This document shows positions 28,554 to 39,511 of a stretch of DNA of 64,000 bases, piece by piece; position 1 is the stretch's first letter, and every line of letters starts with the position of its first letter. Below the pieces are notes generated by a model. The model searched no databases, was not told the DNA's origin, and saw nothing but the letters and a program-made list of their open reading frames with translations. This DNA is from Mediterraneibacter gnavus ATCC 29149 (GTDB taxonomy: Bacteria; Bacillota; Clostridia; Lachnospirales; Lachnospiraceae), in contig NZ_CP043051.1 of the NCBI RefSeq assembly GCF_008121495.1, forward strand, positions 3,348,688-3,412,687, given 5' to 3'. Made by a program: the position numbers and the translations under genes.

Positions 28554-29570
28554 TTATGATCTGTATCCATCCGGATTTGCAGACTGCCATCTCCAGGAAT
28601 CTTCACACATCTCTTCAATTCCGCGTTCTGCCACCCATCCAAGCTCTTCCTTCGCTTTTGCAGCATCACAGTAGCATGTTGCAATATCACCGGCACGGCG
28701 AGGTTTGATTTCATACGGAATCTCCTTGCCGCATGCTTTTTCGTATGCTTTCACGACATCCAGTACGCTGTATCCAACGCCTGTTCCCAGGTTGTAAATG
28801 TGAACACCTTTCGCTTTCTTCATTCTCTCGATCGCTTTTACATGACCGATCGCCAGATCGACTACATGGATATAATCTCTGACACCTGTTCCATCCGGTG
28901 TATTGTAGTCATCGCCAAACACTCCCAGACGATCCAGTTTTCCAACTGCAACCTGTGCAATATATGGCACCAGATTGTTCGGGATTCCTTTCGGATCTTC
29001 TCCGATCTTTCCGGATTTGTGTGCCCCGATCGGGTTAAAGTAACGAAGCAGCATAATATTCCACTCCGGATCTCCTGTGTGAAGATCTGTCAGAATCTGC
29101 TCCAACATTCCTTTTGTACGTCCGTATGGGTTGGTGATTTCTCCTTTCGGACACTTTTCTGTGATCGGGATCTCTGCCGGATCTCCGTATACTGTTGCGG
29201 AAGAACTGAAGATCATGTTCTTGCATCCGTGTTTTCTCATCACATCACAAAGAATCAATGTTCCTGTAATGTTGTTGTGATAGTATTCCCAAGGCTTTTC
29301 TACAGATTCTCCGACTGCTTTGAGTCCTGCAAAGTTGATCACTGCCTCGATCTCTTCATTTTCAAAGATCGGCTCCAGATCTTCTCTGTTTAAAATATCT
29401 CCTTTGTAAAATTTCAAAGTTTTTCCAGTGATCTCCTGCACTCTTTCCAGCGCAACTTCACTGGAATTGTAAAGATTGTCTACTACTACTACCTCATATC
29501 CACGTTCCAAAAGTTCCACACATGTGTGGCTGCCGATATATCCTGCTCCGCCTGCTACTAAAATTGCCAT
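28554..29570 (-). CDS. galE: UDP-glucose 4-epimerase
   Basis: The 338-residue SDR-type enzyme interconverts UDP-glucose and UDP-galactose. It has the NAD motif [20 protein letters not shown], the Ser of SSSATVYG and the catalytic Tyr/Lys pair in NPYGRTKGM. The length is standard. It follows a sugar nucleotidyltransferase gene in the same operon, consistent with galactose or host-glycan use and sugar-nucleotide supply. Confidence 0.96.
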   Translation of the reverse strand: MAILVAGGAGYIGSHTCVELLERGYEVVVVDNLYNSSEVALERVQEITGKTLKFYKGDILNREDLEPIFENEEIEAVINFAGLKAVGESVEKPWEYYHNNITGTLILCDVMRKHGCKNMIFSSSATVYGDPAEIPITEKCPKGEITNPYGRTKGMLEQILTDLHTGDPEWNIMLLRYFNPIGAHKSGKIGEDPKGIPNNLVPYIAQVAVGKLDRLGVFGDDYNTPDGTGVRDYIHVVDLAIGHVKAIERMKKAKGVHIYNLGTGVGYSVLDVVKAYEKACGKEIPYEIKPRRAGDIATCYCDAAKAKEELGWVAERGIEEMCEDSWRWQSANPDGYRS

Positions 29571-29609
29571 GATCTGACTCCTTTCTGATTCTGCTTTTCC
29601 TGCAATTAT

Positions 29610-30530
29610 TTATTTCCACAGATTTTTCGGATAGATTCCTTCCTCTTTCATACTGCGGATTGCATTCACAACTGTTTCTTTATCTTCTTTATATGTAACT
29701 CCATACCATCTGTCTGCTGATTTGAGCACTTTTACTTCGGCTTTTCCTTCTCCGATCAGATCGCCTACGACTGCCGGAAGAAAGTATTCGCATTTCATCG
29801 GATTCTTCTCCAGATTCTCTGTCAAAAATGCGGAAAATCTGCTCTCCAGTTCCTTTAACATACTCGCAGTAAATCCAAACAGGTTCATGGAAACTGTCGT
29901 ATCCAATGCTACAGGAACCCATGTCTTGCCATCATCCTCTGTAAATGCTGCTCCGTCTTTTGTCTTCTCGATGTGTGTACGCTCTGTAATACCTGTCAGG
30001 CACTGATTCTCATCTGTGTCACAGATTCCACGGGAAACATATCCGTTCTCTGTCAGCGTATTACTCAGCATATATCCAACCATTGCATAACGGTACTTCT
30101 CATTGTCTTCTCCTGATGAAAGATAGTCATAGATCATCTTATATGCATTGACTCCATAGTAATCATCTGCATTGATCACGGCAAACGGACCATCCACTAC
30201 ATCTTTACAACTCAAAATCGCATGTCCTGTTCCAAAAGGCTTCGTTCTTCCTTCCGGTACAGAAAATCCTTCCGGCAGGTTCTCCAGTTCCTGGTATACA
30301 TATTCTACTTCCATGAACTTGCTGACTCTGTCCCCGATACTCTTTCTAAAGTCTTCTTCGTGCTCTCTTCTGATAATGAAGACAACTTTTTCAAATCCTG
30401 CTCTTTTTGCATCATAAATTGAAAAATCAATGATAATATGTCCATCTTCATCTACCGGGTCAATCTGTTTCAACCCTCCATATCTGCTTCCCATTCCTGC
30501 TGCCATAATCACTAAAACAGGCTTTTTCAT
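29610..30530 (-). CDS. Sugar-phosphate nucleotidyltransferase
   Basis: The 306-residue protein begins KKPVLVIMAAGMGSRYGGLK, the nucleotide-binding loop of NTP_transferases, and has FAVINADDYYG, the metal-binding Asp motif. It is not a typical GalU (the G-x-G-T-R loop and the Lys region differ). It is close to nucleotidyltransferases that accompany galE in galactose or lacto-N-biose use, where they make UDP-hexose. I chose ATG 30530, with GGAGG eight bases upstream. galE follows after 39 bp. Confidence 0.83.
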   Translation of the reverse strand: MKKPVLVIMAAGMGSRYGGLKQIDPVDEDGHIIIDFSIYDAKRAGFEKVVFIIRREHEEDFRKSIGDRVSKFMEVEYVYQELENLPEGFSVPEGRTKPFGTGHAILSCKDVVDGPFAVINADDYYGVNAYKMIYDYLSSGEDNEKYRYAMVGYMLSNTLTENGYVSRGICDTDENQCLTGITERTHIEKTKDGAAFTEDDGKTWVPVALDTTVSMNLFGFTASMLKELESRFSAFLTENLEKNPMKCEYFLPAVVGDLIGEGKAEVKVLKSADRWYGVTYKEDKETVVNAIRSMKEEGIYPKNLWK

Positions 30531-30573
30531 ATCGTTTACCTCCATATTTTTCAATTTCCCTTCTGCAAGGATT

Positions 30574-30602
30574 AGTATATTCCTTTCCTTGGTTTACGTC
30601 AA
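30574..30602 (-). promoter_or_regulatory. Promoter of the nucleotidyltransferase-galE operon
   Basis: On the minus strand TTGACG (30597-30602) and TATACT (30574-30579) are spaced by 17 bp, about 45 bp before the first start codon. Confidence 0.75.
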
Positions 30603-30704
30603 TAAAATACAACATAAATACATGTACCTTTTTCTGTTCGTATATTAGCTTATCATTGTCCTGTTTTTCAAAAAACAACAATTTTCCATTTTTCTTTACT
30701 TTTT

Positions 30705-32513
30705 TCAAGCAGGCTGTCCGTTTTTCTGGCTCTCGATCTTTTCTGCCAGGTCGCTAAGATAAACCCAGCGTTCCATTTTTTCATCTAACGCTGCCTGTGT
30801 TTCCTCTTTTTGCTGTACCAGTTCGGAAAGTTTTACCGAGTTTGTTGCATTTTTCAGAATATCCTGCTCCAGTTTCTCCAACTGTTCCTCCAGAGATGCA
30901 ATATCATCATCGATTGTCTCGTATTCCCGTGCTTCTTTAAATGAGAATTTTAATTTTACCGGACTGTTCTGTTTCCATGTTTTTGCAGTATTTTTGGACT
31001 TTGTCATCTCTGGCTTTTCTTCCGGCTGCACTGCATGCGATGCTCTTTTCTTTTTCGCTTCCAGATAATCCGTATATCCGCCCTCATACTGCTGCAGATG
31101 TCCGTTTCCGTCAAACTCAAAAATCCGATCTACCACATTATCCAAAAAGTAGCGGTCATGGGAAATCGTGATCACAATCCCCTGAAAGGAATTCAGATAA
31201 TCTTCCAGAATCGTCAGTGTCGGAATATCCAGATAGTTTCCCGCTTCATCGATCAGAAGCAGATTGATATTCTGTGCCAGAATCCCCAGAAGATACAGTC
31301 TTCTTTTCTCTCCTCCCGACAATTTCCCGATCGGCGCATATTGCATATCCGGAGTAAACAAAAACCGCTCCAGAAGCTGCGATGCGCTGATTCTGCCATC
31401 TCTGGTGACAATATATTCGCCGATCTCTTTGACATAGTCAATGACTCTCTGGCTGTCATCCATCTCCTGTTCTTCCTGTGCAAAATATCCGATCTTGACA
31501 GTCTCTCCCACTTCAATCGTCCCGGAATCCGGCTGAACCAGCCCCGCCATCATTTTGATCAGGGTCGATTTTCCACAGCCGTTTGGTCCGATGATTCCAA
31601 GCTTTTGATTTTTGAGTACTGTATAAGAAAAATCTCTGACCAGTACCTTTTCCCCATATGATTTACTGACATGGTGAAGCTCCATCGTCTTCTTTCCCAT
31701 GCGGGTTTCTACCGAATCCAGCGTGATCGTATCATCTGTCACCGGAGCACTGCCGTTTTTCAGACTTTCCAGACGCTCCAGACGTGCTTTCTGCTTCGTT
31801 GTTCTTGCCAGGCATCCTCGTTTTGCCCATTCCAGCTCCATACGCAGGATGCTCTGCCGTTTTCGCTCGGATGCCAGTTCCATCTCCTCCCTCTGGGCTT
31901 TCAGTTCCAGGAACGTTGTGTAATTGGCATCATAGCTGTACATCTTTCCATGGCTGATCTCCAGAATCCGGTTTGTGACCTGATCCAGAAAATAGCGGTC
32001 ATGTGTGACCATAATGACCGTTCCACGGTATGCCCGCAGATACCCTTCCAGCCAGGAGATCATTTCTCCATCCAGATGATTGGTGGGCTCGTCCAGAAGA
32101 AGCAGATCAAAGTCCTCTGCCAGAACCTTTGCCATTGCCACTCTTCTCTTCTGTCCGCCGGAAAGATGCTCAATCTTCATTGTATGATCTGTGATTCCGA
32201 GTGTATTCAGATTGCTCTGTACTCTCCACTCCATATCTTCTGCCACACTCTGCACATAAGATAAAATAGTCGCGCCTTCCGGAAATACGGGATTCTGAGT
32301 CAGATGGGCAATCTTCATGCCATTCTGCCGGATGATCTGTCCATCATCCGGCACCTCTGTTCCCGCGATCATCCGCAGAAGAGTCGTCTTGCCGGTCCCG
32401 TTGATCCCAACGATCCCAATCTTGTCTCCCTCCTGCACTCCAAAAGACGCGTCATCAAAAATTATTTTTTCTCCATATATTTTACTGATATGTTCAATAT
32501 TTAACAGGTTCAT
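30705..32513 (-). CDS. ABC-F family ATP-binding protein (Uup/YfmR-like)
   Basis: The 602-residue soluble protein has two ABC ATPase domains. The first has GINGTGKTTLL, LSGGQKRRVAMA and LLLDEPTNHLD; the second has GPNGCGKSTLIK, LSGGEKRRL and LLIDEAGNYLDI. They are joined by a charged linker (about 240-290), and a C-terminal coiled coil rich in Lys/Glu (about 515-600) resembles Uup. Such proteins act on the ribosome, resolving stalled complexes or protecting against antibiotics. There is no membrane partner. In the second Walker B region, EAGNYLDI replaces the usual EPTNHLD. Confidence 0.92.
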   Translation of the reverse strand: MNLLNIEHISKIYGEKIIFDDASFGVQEGDKIGIVGINGTGKTTLLRMIAGTEVPDDGQIIRQNGMKIAHLTQNPVFPEGATILSYVQSVAEDMEWRVQSNLNTLGITDHTMKIEHLSGGQKRRVAMAKVLAEDFDLLLLDEPTNHLDGEMISWLEGYLRAYRGTVIMVTHDRYFLDQVTNRILEISHGKMYSYDANYTTFLELKAQREEMELASERKRQSILRMELEWAKRGCLARTTKQKARLERLESLKNGSAPVTDDTITLDSVETRMGKKTMELHHVSKSYGEKVLVRDFSYTVLKNQKLGIIGPNGCGKSTLIKMMAGLVQPDSGTIEVGETVKIGYFAQEEQEMDDSQRVIDYVKEIGEYIVTRDGRISASQLLERFLFTPDMQYAPIGKLSGGEKRRLYLLGILAQNINLLLIDEAGNYLDIPTLTILEDYLNSFQGIVITISHDRYFLDNVVDRIFEFDGNGHLQQYEGGYTDYLEAKKKRASHAVQPEEKPEMTKSKNTAKTWKQNSPVKLKFSFKEAREYETIDDDIASLEEQLEKLEQDILKNATNSVKLSELVQQKEETQAALDEKMERWVYLSDLAEKIESQKNGQPA

Positions 32514-32601
32514 ATGCTAACTCCATTGTCTTTCATTAGATTCTGCTGTCTTTTTGACAACACTCTAACTTTATCACATTTATGGAGGTAAGTCACTCTT
32601 T

Positions 32602-34602
32602 TCATTCCAGAAATGTATCCTGCAGCTTTACTCCTGTTTCATTGAGCATCGCGATTAAAAGTCCGTATTCAAACTCCTGGATCGGCCGCCTTTCCTCCAG
32701 AAGGATTCCCATCACACCTTTGACGTCTCTTGCATCCTGGATCGGAAGATACATGGCTTTGGCGTCAGGCAGTGTGTGCGTACATGCTCCCGCACGATGA
32801 TGATTCGCCGCCACCCACTGTGCCACTGCCAGCTCCTGCCGGTTGATACAGGTTTTCAGATGCAGCATATCCATCCCTTTTCTTGGAAACAAAAGCGGCG
32901 TATCTGACATCTGAGATCCTTCCATCGGATAAATGATCAGAGACAGATTTAAAAGCTTTCCTGCCTGCCCGGCCACCTGAGTCCACACTTCCTGTTTCGA
33001 TTTACATCTTCGAAGCTTCTGACTGTTCTCGAGCAGAATCTCCGTCCGGTATGCCTTTTTGGCACTTTCTCTGCTCTGCTGTTTCAGTCTCCTTGTCAGT
33101 GTCGCTGTGAACAATCCCACCAGAAACAACATCACAAACGTAGTCGGATATCCTTTGTCATATGCCTTCAGACTGAAATATGGTTCCGTAAAGAAAAAAT
33201 TAAATGCAAACACACTGATCAAAGAAGAATACAGCGCATAAATTTTCTTATTTGCAATATAAGAGGACAGCAGAATCCCCAGAATATAAATCATGATAAT
33301 GTTGGATTCCGGCAGTCTGAAAAGCCACAGCACGTAAGCTGCAAGTGTTGCAACTGCCATCACTCCTGTAATTTCAGCCAGATCCAGAAACACGTTTTTC
33401 CAGCTCGTTTTTCTGCGCCTTTGGATCTGCACCTCTCTTTTATGCGTTGCCTTCCGGATATCCGGAATAATATAGACATCAATATTGGGCGCCATATGGG
33501 TCAGCTTCTCCATCACTTCGATCCTAGGCCTGCGCCAGATTCCCCTGTGGTTTGTTCTTCCCATGACCACTTTAGAGACATTGCTCACGATCGCGTATTC
33601 CGCAATCTGATACGCTGCATCCTCACCATACACCGTTACGATTTTTGCTCCCAGCGCCTTTGCCAGTTCCAGATGGCTTTTTAAGGTTTGTTTCGTCTTC
33701 TCTCCCGCTTCCTGCATGGCAGGTGTTTCCACATAAAGTGCCGTAAACTGGGCATGAAAAGCATAGGAAAGTCTGGCTGCTGTACGGATCACCTTGGCGC
33801 TGGATGGCGCAGCGGAAATACATGCCAGTATATGTTCTCCGGTATGATAGCCGGTATTTCCCAGAATATTTCTCTCTTCCTCCGCAATCCGGTTCACCCG
33901 GTCCGCACTTCTTCGAAGTGCAATTTCTCGCAGTGCCACCAGCTTTTCTCTTCGGAAAAAATTCTCCAGCGCCCGTTCTGCCTGCACCGGACCGTAGATC
34001 TTTCCTTCTTTCATACGCTCGATCAGGTCTTCCGGCTCAATATCTATCACCTCTACCTGATCTGCCTGATCAAACACACTGTCAGGAACACGCTCTTTTA
34101 CTTCTATATTCGTAATATTCCCTACCAGATCATTGAGGCTTTCCAGATGCTGGATATTCATCGTGGTATATACATTGATCCCTGCACGAAGCAGCTCCCG
34201 TACATCCTGATAGCGCTTTTCATTCCGGCTTCCTCGGACATTGGTATGGGCGAGCTCATCCACCAGGATCAGCTTTGGTTTTCGCTCCAGCGCCGCATCC
34301 AGATTAAACTCACGAAGCTGGATTCCTTTATAATCGACCATAAGGGGCGGAATTTCTTCCAGCCCCTCTGCCATTGCCTGTGTATCCGGACGTGCGTGCG
34401 GTTCGATATAACCTGCCACTACATCCACCTGATGCTTTTTTGCCTCATGGGCAGCTTCCAGCATGGCGTATGTCTTACCGGATCCTGCCGCATATCCAAG
34501 AAAAATTTTCAGTTTTCCCTTTGTCTGTTTCTCTTTTTCCTTCTCCTCGTACTGTAGTTTTTTCAACAGCAGCCCCGGATCAGGTCTGTTTTCCTCTGTC
34601 AA
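32602..34602 (-). CDS. kdpD: KdpD-like potassium sensor lacking the histidine kinase domain
   Basis: The 666-residue protein has the KdpD N-terminal domain (about 1-240; Walker A GYAAGSGKTYAM, Walker B LILVDELAHTN), a UspA-type domain (about 255-375), four membrane helices of DUF4118 (about 400-495) and a GAF-like domain (about 520-660). It then stops at KLQDTFLE, where the His-containing kinase domain of E. coli KdpD would begin. No kinase-coding sequence follows in any frame up to the next gene. It is the last gene of the kdp operon, 9 bp after kdpC. N-terminal-only KdpD forms are known, for example in cyanobacteria. A possible partner kinase lies at 43330. Confidence 0.9.
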   Translation of the reverse strand: MTEENRPDPGLLLKKLQYEEKEKEKQTKGKLKIFLGYAAGSGKTYAMLEAAHEAKKHQVDVVAGYIEPHARPDTQAMAEGLEEIPPLMVDYKGIQLREFNLDAALERKPKLILVDELAHTNVRGSRNEKRYQDVRELLRAGINVYTTMNIQHLESLNDLVGNITNIEVKERVPDSVFDQADQVEVIDIEPEDLIERMKEGKIYGPVQAERALENFFRREKLVALREIALRRSADRVNRIAEEERNILGNTGYHTGEHILACISAAPSSAKVIRTAARLSYAFHAQFTALYVETPAMQEAGEKTKQTLKSHLELAKALGAKIVTVYGEDAAYQIAEYAIVSNVSKVVMGRTNHRGIWRRPRIEVMEKLTHMAPNIDVYIIPDIRKATHKREVQIQRRRKTSWKNVFLDLAEITGVMAVATLAAYVLWLFRLPESNIIMIYILGILLSSYIANKKIYALYSSLISVFAFNFFFTEPYFSLKAYDKGYPTTFVMLFLVGLFTATLTRRLKQQSRESAKKAYRTEILLENSQKLRRCKSKQEVWTQVAGQAGKLLNLSLIIYPMEGSQMSDTPLLFPRKGMDMLHLKTCINRQELAVAQWVAANHHRAGACTHTLPDAKAMYLPIQDARDVKGVMGILLEERRPIQEFEYGLLIAMLNETGVKLQDTFLE

Positions 34603-34611
34603 AGCAACCTC

Positions 34612-35253
34612 CTATTTTCCCATTGCCGCTGCAATATCCAGATTACATCCAAGTACATTTACCCGTTCTTCTCCAAATACACCCAGTGTTTTCTTTTCTG
34701 TATTTTCTTCTACGATCTTTTTTACTTCCTCCTCAGAGAGTCCGGAATTCTTTGCCACTGTCGGGATCTGAACCTCTGCAGATTCCGGACTGATATGTGG
34801 ATCCAGACCGGAACCGGAAGCTGTCAGAAGCTCTGCCGGAACATCCTCTGCTTTCACTCCCGGATGCTCTTTTAAGAACTGCTCCAGATCTTTCTCCATC
34901 CGCTCTTTTAATTCCGGATTGGAATTTGCGTAGTTATAAGAACCGGAAGCAACACCTGCATATTCTCCGCTTTCTTTCTGCTCTTCTGTATAAGTATTGT
35001 AATTTACAGCGGAAACTCTTCCCTGAAAATAACAGTCCTCTGTAAAATCCTGTCCGATCAGCGCAGAACCTACCGCCTCTTTGGTATCTGTTGTGAGGTT
35101 CCCATCTTTGTCAACTTTACTTCCATCTGCCTTTGCCTTCATTGTAAGCTGGCTGACCCCTGTCAATGCCAGCGGATACACAAATGAACACATCAGCATC
35201 ATAACAAGACAGAAAACAACTGTTTTTCCTACTGTTTTTCCAAATGCTTTCAT
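34612..35253 (-). CDS. kdpC: K+-transporting ATPase subunit C
   Basis: The 213-residue subunit has one N-terminal transmembrane helix (VVFCLVMMLMCSFVYPLAL) and an extracytoplasmic domain with the KdpC hallmarks GQDFTEDCYFQGRVSAVNY and TASGSGLDPHISPESAE. KdpC stabilises the KdpFABC complex. It sits 13 bp after kdpB. Confidence 0.96.
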   Translation of the reverse strand: MKAFGKTVGKTVVFCLVMMLMCSFVYPLALTGVSQLTMKAKADGSKVDKDGNLTTDTKEAVGSALIGQDFTEDCYFQGRVSAVNYNTYTEEQKESGEYAGVASGSYNYANSNPELKERMEKDLEQFLKEHPGVKAEDVPAELLTASGSGLDPHISPESAEVQIPTVAKNSGLSEEEVKKIVEENTEKKTLGVFGEERVNVLGCNLDIAAAMGK

Positions 35254-35266
35254 AGTCTGCTTCCTC

Positions 35267-37321
35267 CTACATTCCGATCATTGCAAGCAGCGGTGCTACC
35301 AGCAGGTCGATCAGTTTAATTCCTACAAACGGTACAACAATTCCGCCAAGTCCGTAGATTCCCATATTACGAAGCAGCATTTTCTCTGCTTTCATCGGTC
35401 TGTACTTGACACCTTTCATCGCAATCGGGATCAGTCCCGGTATAATGATCGCATTGAAGATCAAAGCAGAAAGGATCGCACTTGCCGGCGTAGAAAGATG
35501 CATGATATTCAAGATCTGCATCTGTGGAAGTACCATCGTAAACATGGCCGGGATAATGGCAAAATATTTTGCAATATCATTCGCAATACTAAATGTGGTC
35601 AAAGATCCTCTGGTGATCAAAAGCTGTTTTCCGATTTCCACCACTTCCAGAATCTTTGTCGGGTCTGAATCCAGATCCACCATATTTGCTGCTTCTTTGG
35701 CCGCCTGTGTTCCGGAATTCATTGCCAGACCAACATCTGCCTGTGCCAGCGCCGGAGCATCGTTTGTACCGTCACCTGTCATGGCAACCACTTTTCCTTC
35801 TGCCTGCTCTTTTTTGATCGCCTCAATTTTATCTTCCGGTTTACATTCTGCAATAAAACCGTCAACTCCTGCTTCCTTCGCAATCGTTGCTGCTGTCAGC
35901 GGATTATCACCGGTACACATGATTGTCTTGATTCCGATTTCGCGAAGTCTTTCAAAACGCTCCACCAGTCCTGGTTTTACTGTATCCTTCAAATAGATCA
36001 CACCTAAAATCTTGTTGTTTACACATACAACAAGCGGAGTTCCTCCAAGATTTGAAACTTCTGTTACAATCCCTTCCAGATCCGACGGGATGATTCCGCC
36101 TGCTTCTTTCACAAAAGTCTTGATTGCTTCGGAAGCTCCTTTTCTGACTCTGGTTCCGTCTTTTAAATTCACACCGCTCATCTTAGACTGTGCAGTAAAC
36201 TCTACAAATTCCATCTGGTCTGCTGCGCCATCGTCGATCACACACCCAAAATTTCTTCCCAGTTCTACTGTAGATTTTCCTTCCGGGGTGGCATCCATCA
36301 AAGAACACATCACACAATAATCTGTCAGATCTTCTTTTGCAACACCCTTGACCGGATAAAATTCTGCTGCCAGGCGGTTTCCGTATGTAATGGTTCCTGT
36401 TTTGTCAAGAATCATCGTGTCCACATCTCCGCATGCCTCAACTGCTTTTCCGGACATGGCAATTACATTGAATCTGGTCACACGGTCCATTCCCGCGATT
36501 CCAATAGCTGAAAGCAGACCGCCGATCGTTGTCGGGATGAGACATACCATCAGAGCAATCAGCCAGGAAATCGGCATCTGTACTCCAAGATACTGTGCAA
36601 ACGGGTACAGAGATACAATCACGATCAGAAAAATCAAAGTCAGCACGATCAGCAGTGTGTTCAGCGCGATCTCATTCGGAGATTTCTGTCTGGATGCGCC
36701 CTCTACCAGTGCAATCATTTTATCCAGGAAAGACTGTCCGGGTTCTGCCACGATTTTAATCTTTAACCAGTCAGAAACAACTGTCGTACCTCCTGTCACA
36801 GAGGAAAAATCTCCTCCCGCCTCTCTTGTAACAGGGGCGGATTCTCCCGTAATTGCAGATTCATCTACAGATGCAACACCTTCGATGATCTCTCCATCGT
36901 TCGGAATCACCTCTCCGGTCTTTACAAGCACGATATCTCCTTTTTTCAGTTCAGAAGCATTGATCACTTTCTCTTCTCCATTTGCCAGAAGCAGTCTTGC
37001 TTTTGTATCCTGCTTTGTCTTTTTCAAAGAAGCTGCCTGTGCCTTTCCTCTTCCTTCTGCAACGGACTCTGCAAAGTTTGCAAATAACACGGTCACAAAC
37101 AGTACGACTGTTACAACTCCGTTGTACACGCGATATTCTTCACTTCCGCCAAACAGTGTTGGAAACACTGTCAGGACCAGAGTGAACAGAAATCCGATTT
37201 CTACGACAAACATGACCGGATTTTTTATCATGTAGCGCAGATCCAGTTTCTGAAATGCGCCCAGAATGGAGGATCTTAAAATATCCTTTGTAATAAATTT
37301 TGTCTTATCTTTCTTAGCCAT
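35267..37321 (-). CDS. kdpB: K+-transporting ATPase, ATP-hydrolysing subunit B
   Basis: The 684-residue P-type ATPase has the phosphorylation motif [14 protein letters not shown], the TGES actuator loop ([10 protein letters not shown]), the hinge [18 protein letters not shown], and a start typical of KdpB. I chose ATG 37321, with AAGGAG eight bases upstream. It powers high-affinity potassium import through KdpA. Confidence 0.97.
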   Translation of the reverse strand: MAKKDKTKFITKDILRSSILGAFQKLDLRYMIKNPVMFVVEIGFLFTLVLTVFPTLFGGSEEYRVYNGVVTVVLFVTVLFANFAESVAEGRGKAQAASLKKTKQDTKARLLLANGEEKVINASELKKGDIVLVKTGEVIPNDGEIIEGVASVDESAITGESAPVTREAGGDFSSVTGGTTVVSDWLKIKIVAEPGQSFLDKMIALVEGASRQKSPNEIALNTLLIVLTLIFLIVIVSLYPFAQYLGVQMPISWLIALMVCLIPTTIGGLLSAIGIAGMDRVTRFNVIAMSGKAVEACGDVDTMILDKTGTITYGNRLAAEFYPVKGVAKEDLTDYCVMCSLMDATPEGKSTVELGRNFGCVIDDGAADQMEFVEFTAQSKMSGVNLKDGTRVRKGASEAIKTFVKEAGGIIPSDLEGIVTEVSNLGGTPLVVCVNNKILGVIYLKDTVKPGLVERFERLREIGIKTIMCTGDNPLTAATIAKEAGVDGFIAECKPEDKIEAIKKEQAEGKVVAMTGDGTNDAPALAQADVGLAMNSGTQAAKEAANMVDLDSDPTKILEVVEIGKQLLITRGSLTTFSIANDIAKYFAIIPAMFTMVLPQMQILNIMHLSTPASAILSALIFNAIIIPGLIPIAMKGVKYRPMKAEKMLLRNMGIYGLGGIVVPFVGIKLIDLLVAPLLAMIGM

Positions 37322-37353
37322 GTTGGATTCTCCTTTCCGCTCATTTTCTACTG

Positions 37354-39078
37354 TCATAAGGACAGATGCTCAGCTACCGGTCCAAGTGCCAGCGCCGGGA
37401 AAAAGGTCAGAGCGGCAAAAATGTATACAATAAATACAAGAATGATCATAAAAGTTACATTATCTGTCTTTAGCGAACCGATTGATTCGTTCACTTTCTT
37501 TTTCGCCAGCAGAGATCCTGCGATTGCAAGCTGTGCTACAATGGAAAAATATCTTCCAAAGAACATTGCCAGCCCGGTCGTGATATTCCAGAATACACTG
37601 TTGTCGGCCAGTCCCTCAAATCCGGAACCATTGTTCGCCGCAGAAGAGGCAAACTCGTACAGAACCTGACTCAGTCCGTGATATCCCGGGTTCGTAATGC
37701 CGCTTGTTCCTGCCTGTGTTGCCACACCCAATGCAGAAAATCCAAGAATTAAAAGTGGATGAATCAAAATCACAAGCGCCACCAGCTTCATCTCTCTGCC
37801 TTCAATTTTTTTATTCAGATATTCCGGTGTACGTCCTACCATCAGGCCACAGATGAAAACTGCCAGGATCACATACATAACCATATTCATCAGACCCACA
37901 CCTTTTCCGCCGAACACACAGTTAAGCATCATGTGGAGCATTGGAACAAGACCGCCAAGCGGTGTCAGTGAATCATGCATGTTGTTAACAGTTCCTGTTG
38001 TAAAGGATGTTGTCACCGTTGTAAATATTGCAGACTGCGCGATTCCAAAGCGAGTTTCTTTTCCTTCCATATTTCCTGCCTGTGCAAGTCCCAGTGAATG
38101 AGTCACCGGATTTCCTGCCATCTCAGCAGAATAGCAGATTACAAGTCCTACTACAAAAAGGATGGACATTGCTCCGAAAATCACTGCTGCCTGTCTTCCC
38201 ATCAGCATTGGCTTACCAAACTGTTTTGGTGCAACTGCTTTTCTCGCTGCATTTTCTTTTCTGTTGTCATGGATCATATGGCCAAATGCTACAACGCAAG
38301 AGCCCGGAAGTATCATCATGGAAATCGTTTCTATTATATTAGAAATAACAGTCGGGTTCTCAAACGGTGTCGCTGAGTTTGCACCGAAGAATCCACCTCC
38401 GTTTGTTCCCAGATGCTTGATTGCTTCCAGTGCGGCTACCGGTCCAAGTGCCAGATCCTGCATCTTTCCTTCGATTGTCTGTATCGTTTCATTTGCCTGT
38501 AATGTCTGCGGCACTCCCTGACTTACCAGAAGAAGACCGATTACAAACGAAAACGGAATCAGGATTCTGGTCGTTACGCGGATCACATCTTCATAAAAGT
38601 TTCCCATCTTTCTTCCGGAAACTCCGCGGCAAAATGCCATACATGCTGCATAACCGCTGGCAGCTGAGGTAAACATCATAAAAATGATCACACACAACTG
38701 ACTTCCGTAAGAAAGACCGCTTTCTCCTGCATAATGCTGCAGGTTTGTATTTGTCATAAAACTGATGATCGTATTGAAGGAAAGACTTGCCTCCATTCCA
38801 TCAGCTCCGTTCGGATTTAAAAACAGCAAATTCTGTAATCGTAAAATCAAATAACCGATAAATACCATTACTGCATTTGCCAGTACTAAAGACATCGCGT
38901 ACTTTTTCCAGCCCATGTCTTCTCGTTTGATTCCGCAAATTTTATATAAAAAATTGTCGATCGGATTGAACATCTTATCCGCAAATGTTTTTTGCTTTGT
39001 GGCAATGTGATACATATATTTTCCCATCGGAATGACCAGTATCAAGAAAATTGCCAGTGTGAGTATAATCTGTAACAT
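37354..39078 (-). CDS. kdpA: K+-transporting ATPase, potassium-translocating subunit A
   Basis: The 574-residue channel-like subunit of the SKT superfamily has about 10 membrane helices. Selectivity-filter-like segments include [37 protein letters not shown] and [21 protein letters not shown] lies upstream of its ATG, 34 bp after kdpF. Confidence 0.97.
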   Translation of the reverse strand: MLQIILTLAIFLILVIPMGKYMYHIATKQKTFADKMFNPIDNFLYKICGIKREDMGWKKYAMSLVLANAVMVFIGYLILRLQNLLFLNPNGADGMEASLSFNTIISFMTNTNLQHYAGESGLSYGSQLCVIIFMMFTSAASGYAACMAFCRGVSGRKMGNFYEDVIRVTTRILIPFSFVIGLLLVSQGVPQTLQANETIQTIEGKMQDLALGPVAALEAIKHLGTNGGGFFGANSATPFENPTVISNIIETISMMILPGSCVVAFGHMIHDNRKENAARKAVAPKQFGKPMLMGRQAAVIFGAMSILFVVGLVICYSAEMAGNPVTHSLGLAQAGNMEGKETRFGIAQSAIFTTVTTSFTTGTVNNMHDSLTPLGGLVPMLHMMLNCVFGGKGVGLMNMVMYVILAVFICGLMVGRTPEYLNKKIEGREMKLVALVILIHPLLILGFSALGVATQAGTSGITNPGYHGLSQVLYEFASSAANNGSGFEGLADNSVFWNITTGLAMFFGRYFSIVAQLAIAGSLLAKKKVNESIGSLKTDNVTFMIILVFIVYIFAALTFFPALALGPVAEHLSL

Positions 39079-39112
39079 CTCTCTTCCTCCTGTTGCTGTC
39101 CTTTCTCTTTTC

Positions 39113-39190
39113 TCACAATTTCTCCGGATGTATCAGCGCATACACAAGATATCCGGCAAGTAATAAAACTAAAATTCCAAGAACGATCAT
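39113..39190 (-). CDS. kdpF: KdpF, small stabilising subunit of the Kdp ATPase
   Basis: The reading frame encodes 25 residues, one hydrophobic helix followed by a polar end: MIVLGILVLLLAGYLVYALI then HPEKL. The ending HPEKL is the KdpF hallmark. AGGAGG lies nine bases upstream of the ATG, and the gene sits directly before kdpA, the canonical place. KdpF is a lipid-like subunit that stabilises the complex. Confidence 0.9.
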   Translation of the reverse strand: MIVLGILVLLLAGYLVYALIHPEKL

Positions 39191-39202
39191 CTTTATATCC
39201 TC

Positions 39203-39304
39203 CTATTTTTCTTTTGGATTGATCAGCGATTCACAAAAATTCGCAAATAATTTTACACATCCAAAACAAATAATTAAAATTCCTAGTGCAATTAAATCCA
39301 TCAT
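39203..39304 (-). CDS. 33-residue membrane peptide heading the kdp operon
   Basis: The frame opens with two ATG codons after AAGGAGG and encodes one hydrophobic helix (LIALGILIICFGCVKLFANF) followed by CESLINPKEK. Its stop (TAG) lies in the ribosome-binding site of kdpF, so the two peptides are probably coupled. It is not KdpF, which follows. Small unnamed peptides precede kdpF in some other bacteria, but I cannot name a family. Strong translation signals and operon position support it as a real gene. Confidence 0.7.
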   Translation of the reverse strand: MMDLIALGILIICFGCVKLFANFCESLINPKEK

Positions 39305-39376
39305 ATTTTTTTCCTCCTTGCTGTTCCCTATTGTAGGACATTGCAAATAAAATCTGTATTAAGCTGAAATGGATTC

Positions 39377-39399
39377 GTATAAAGATGGTATAAAGATTC
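39377..39399 (-). promoter_or_regulatory. Tandem repeat at the kdp promoter, probable KdpE site
   Basis: On the plus strand GTATAAAGAT occurs at 39377-39386 and again at 39388-39397, exactly 11 bp apart, about one helical turn, as expected for two OmpR-family subunits. It lies about 75 bp upstream of the first kdp peptide. The second unit extends to TATAAAGATTC, which is repeated at 44965 ahead of the kinase/KdpE operon. Confidence 0.6.
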
Positions 39400-39405
39400 G
39401 GGTGA

Positions 39406-39510
39406 AAAAAGGGGGATTGTGAAACACCTTCTCTTGAATTAGCATTTAAAATTGCAGAAATATTTGAGGTTTCGATCGACAAAATTTTTGAATATAGGAA
39501 GGAGAACTAA
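39406..39510 (+). pseudogene. Remnant of an XRE-family transcriptional regulator (C-terminal helices only)
   Basis: The frame translates to KKGDCETPSLELAFKIAEIF then EVSIDKIFEYRKEN and stops at 39510. This is the typical end of a small Cro/cI-type helix-turn-helix regulator, but a stop at 39403 and no start precede it, so the N-terminal DNA-binding part is gone. Such regulators usually precede small membrane proteins like the one at 39512. The kdp promoter region now abuts the break. Confidence 0.7.
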
Positions 39511-39511
39511 T

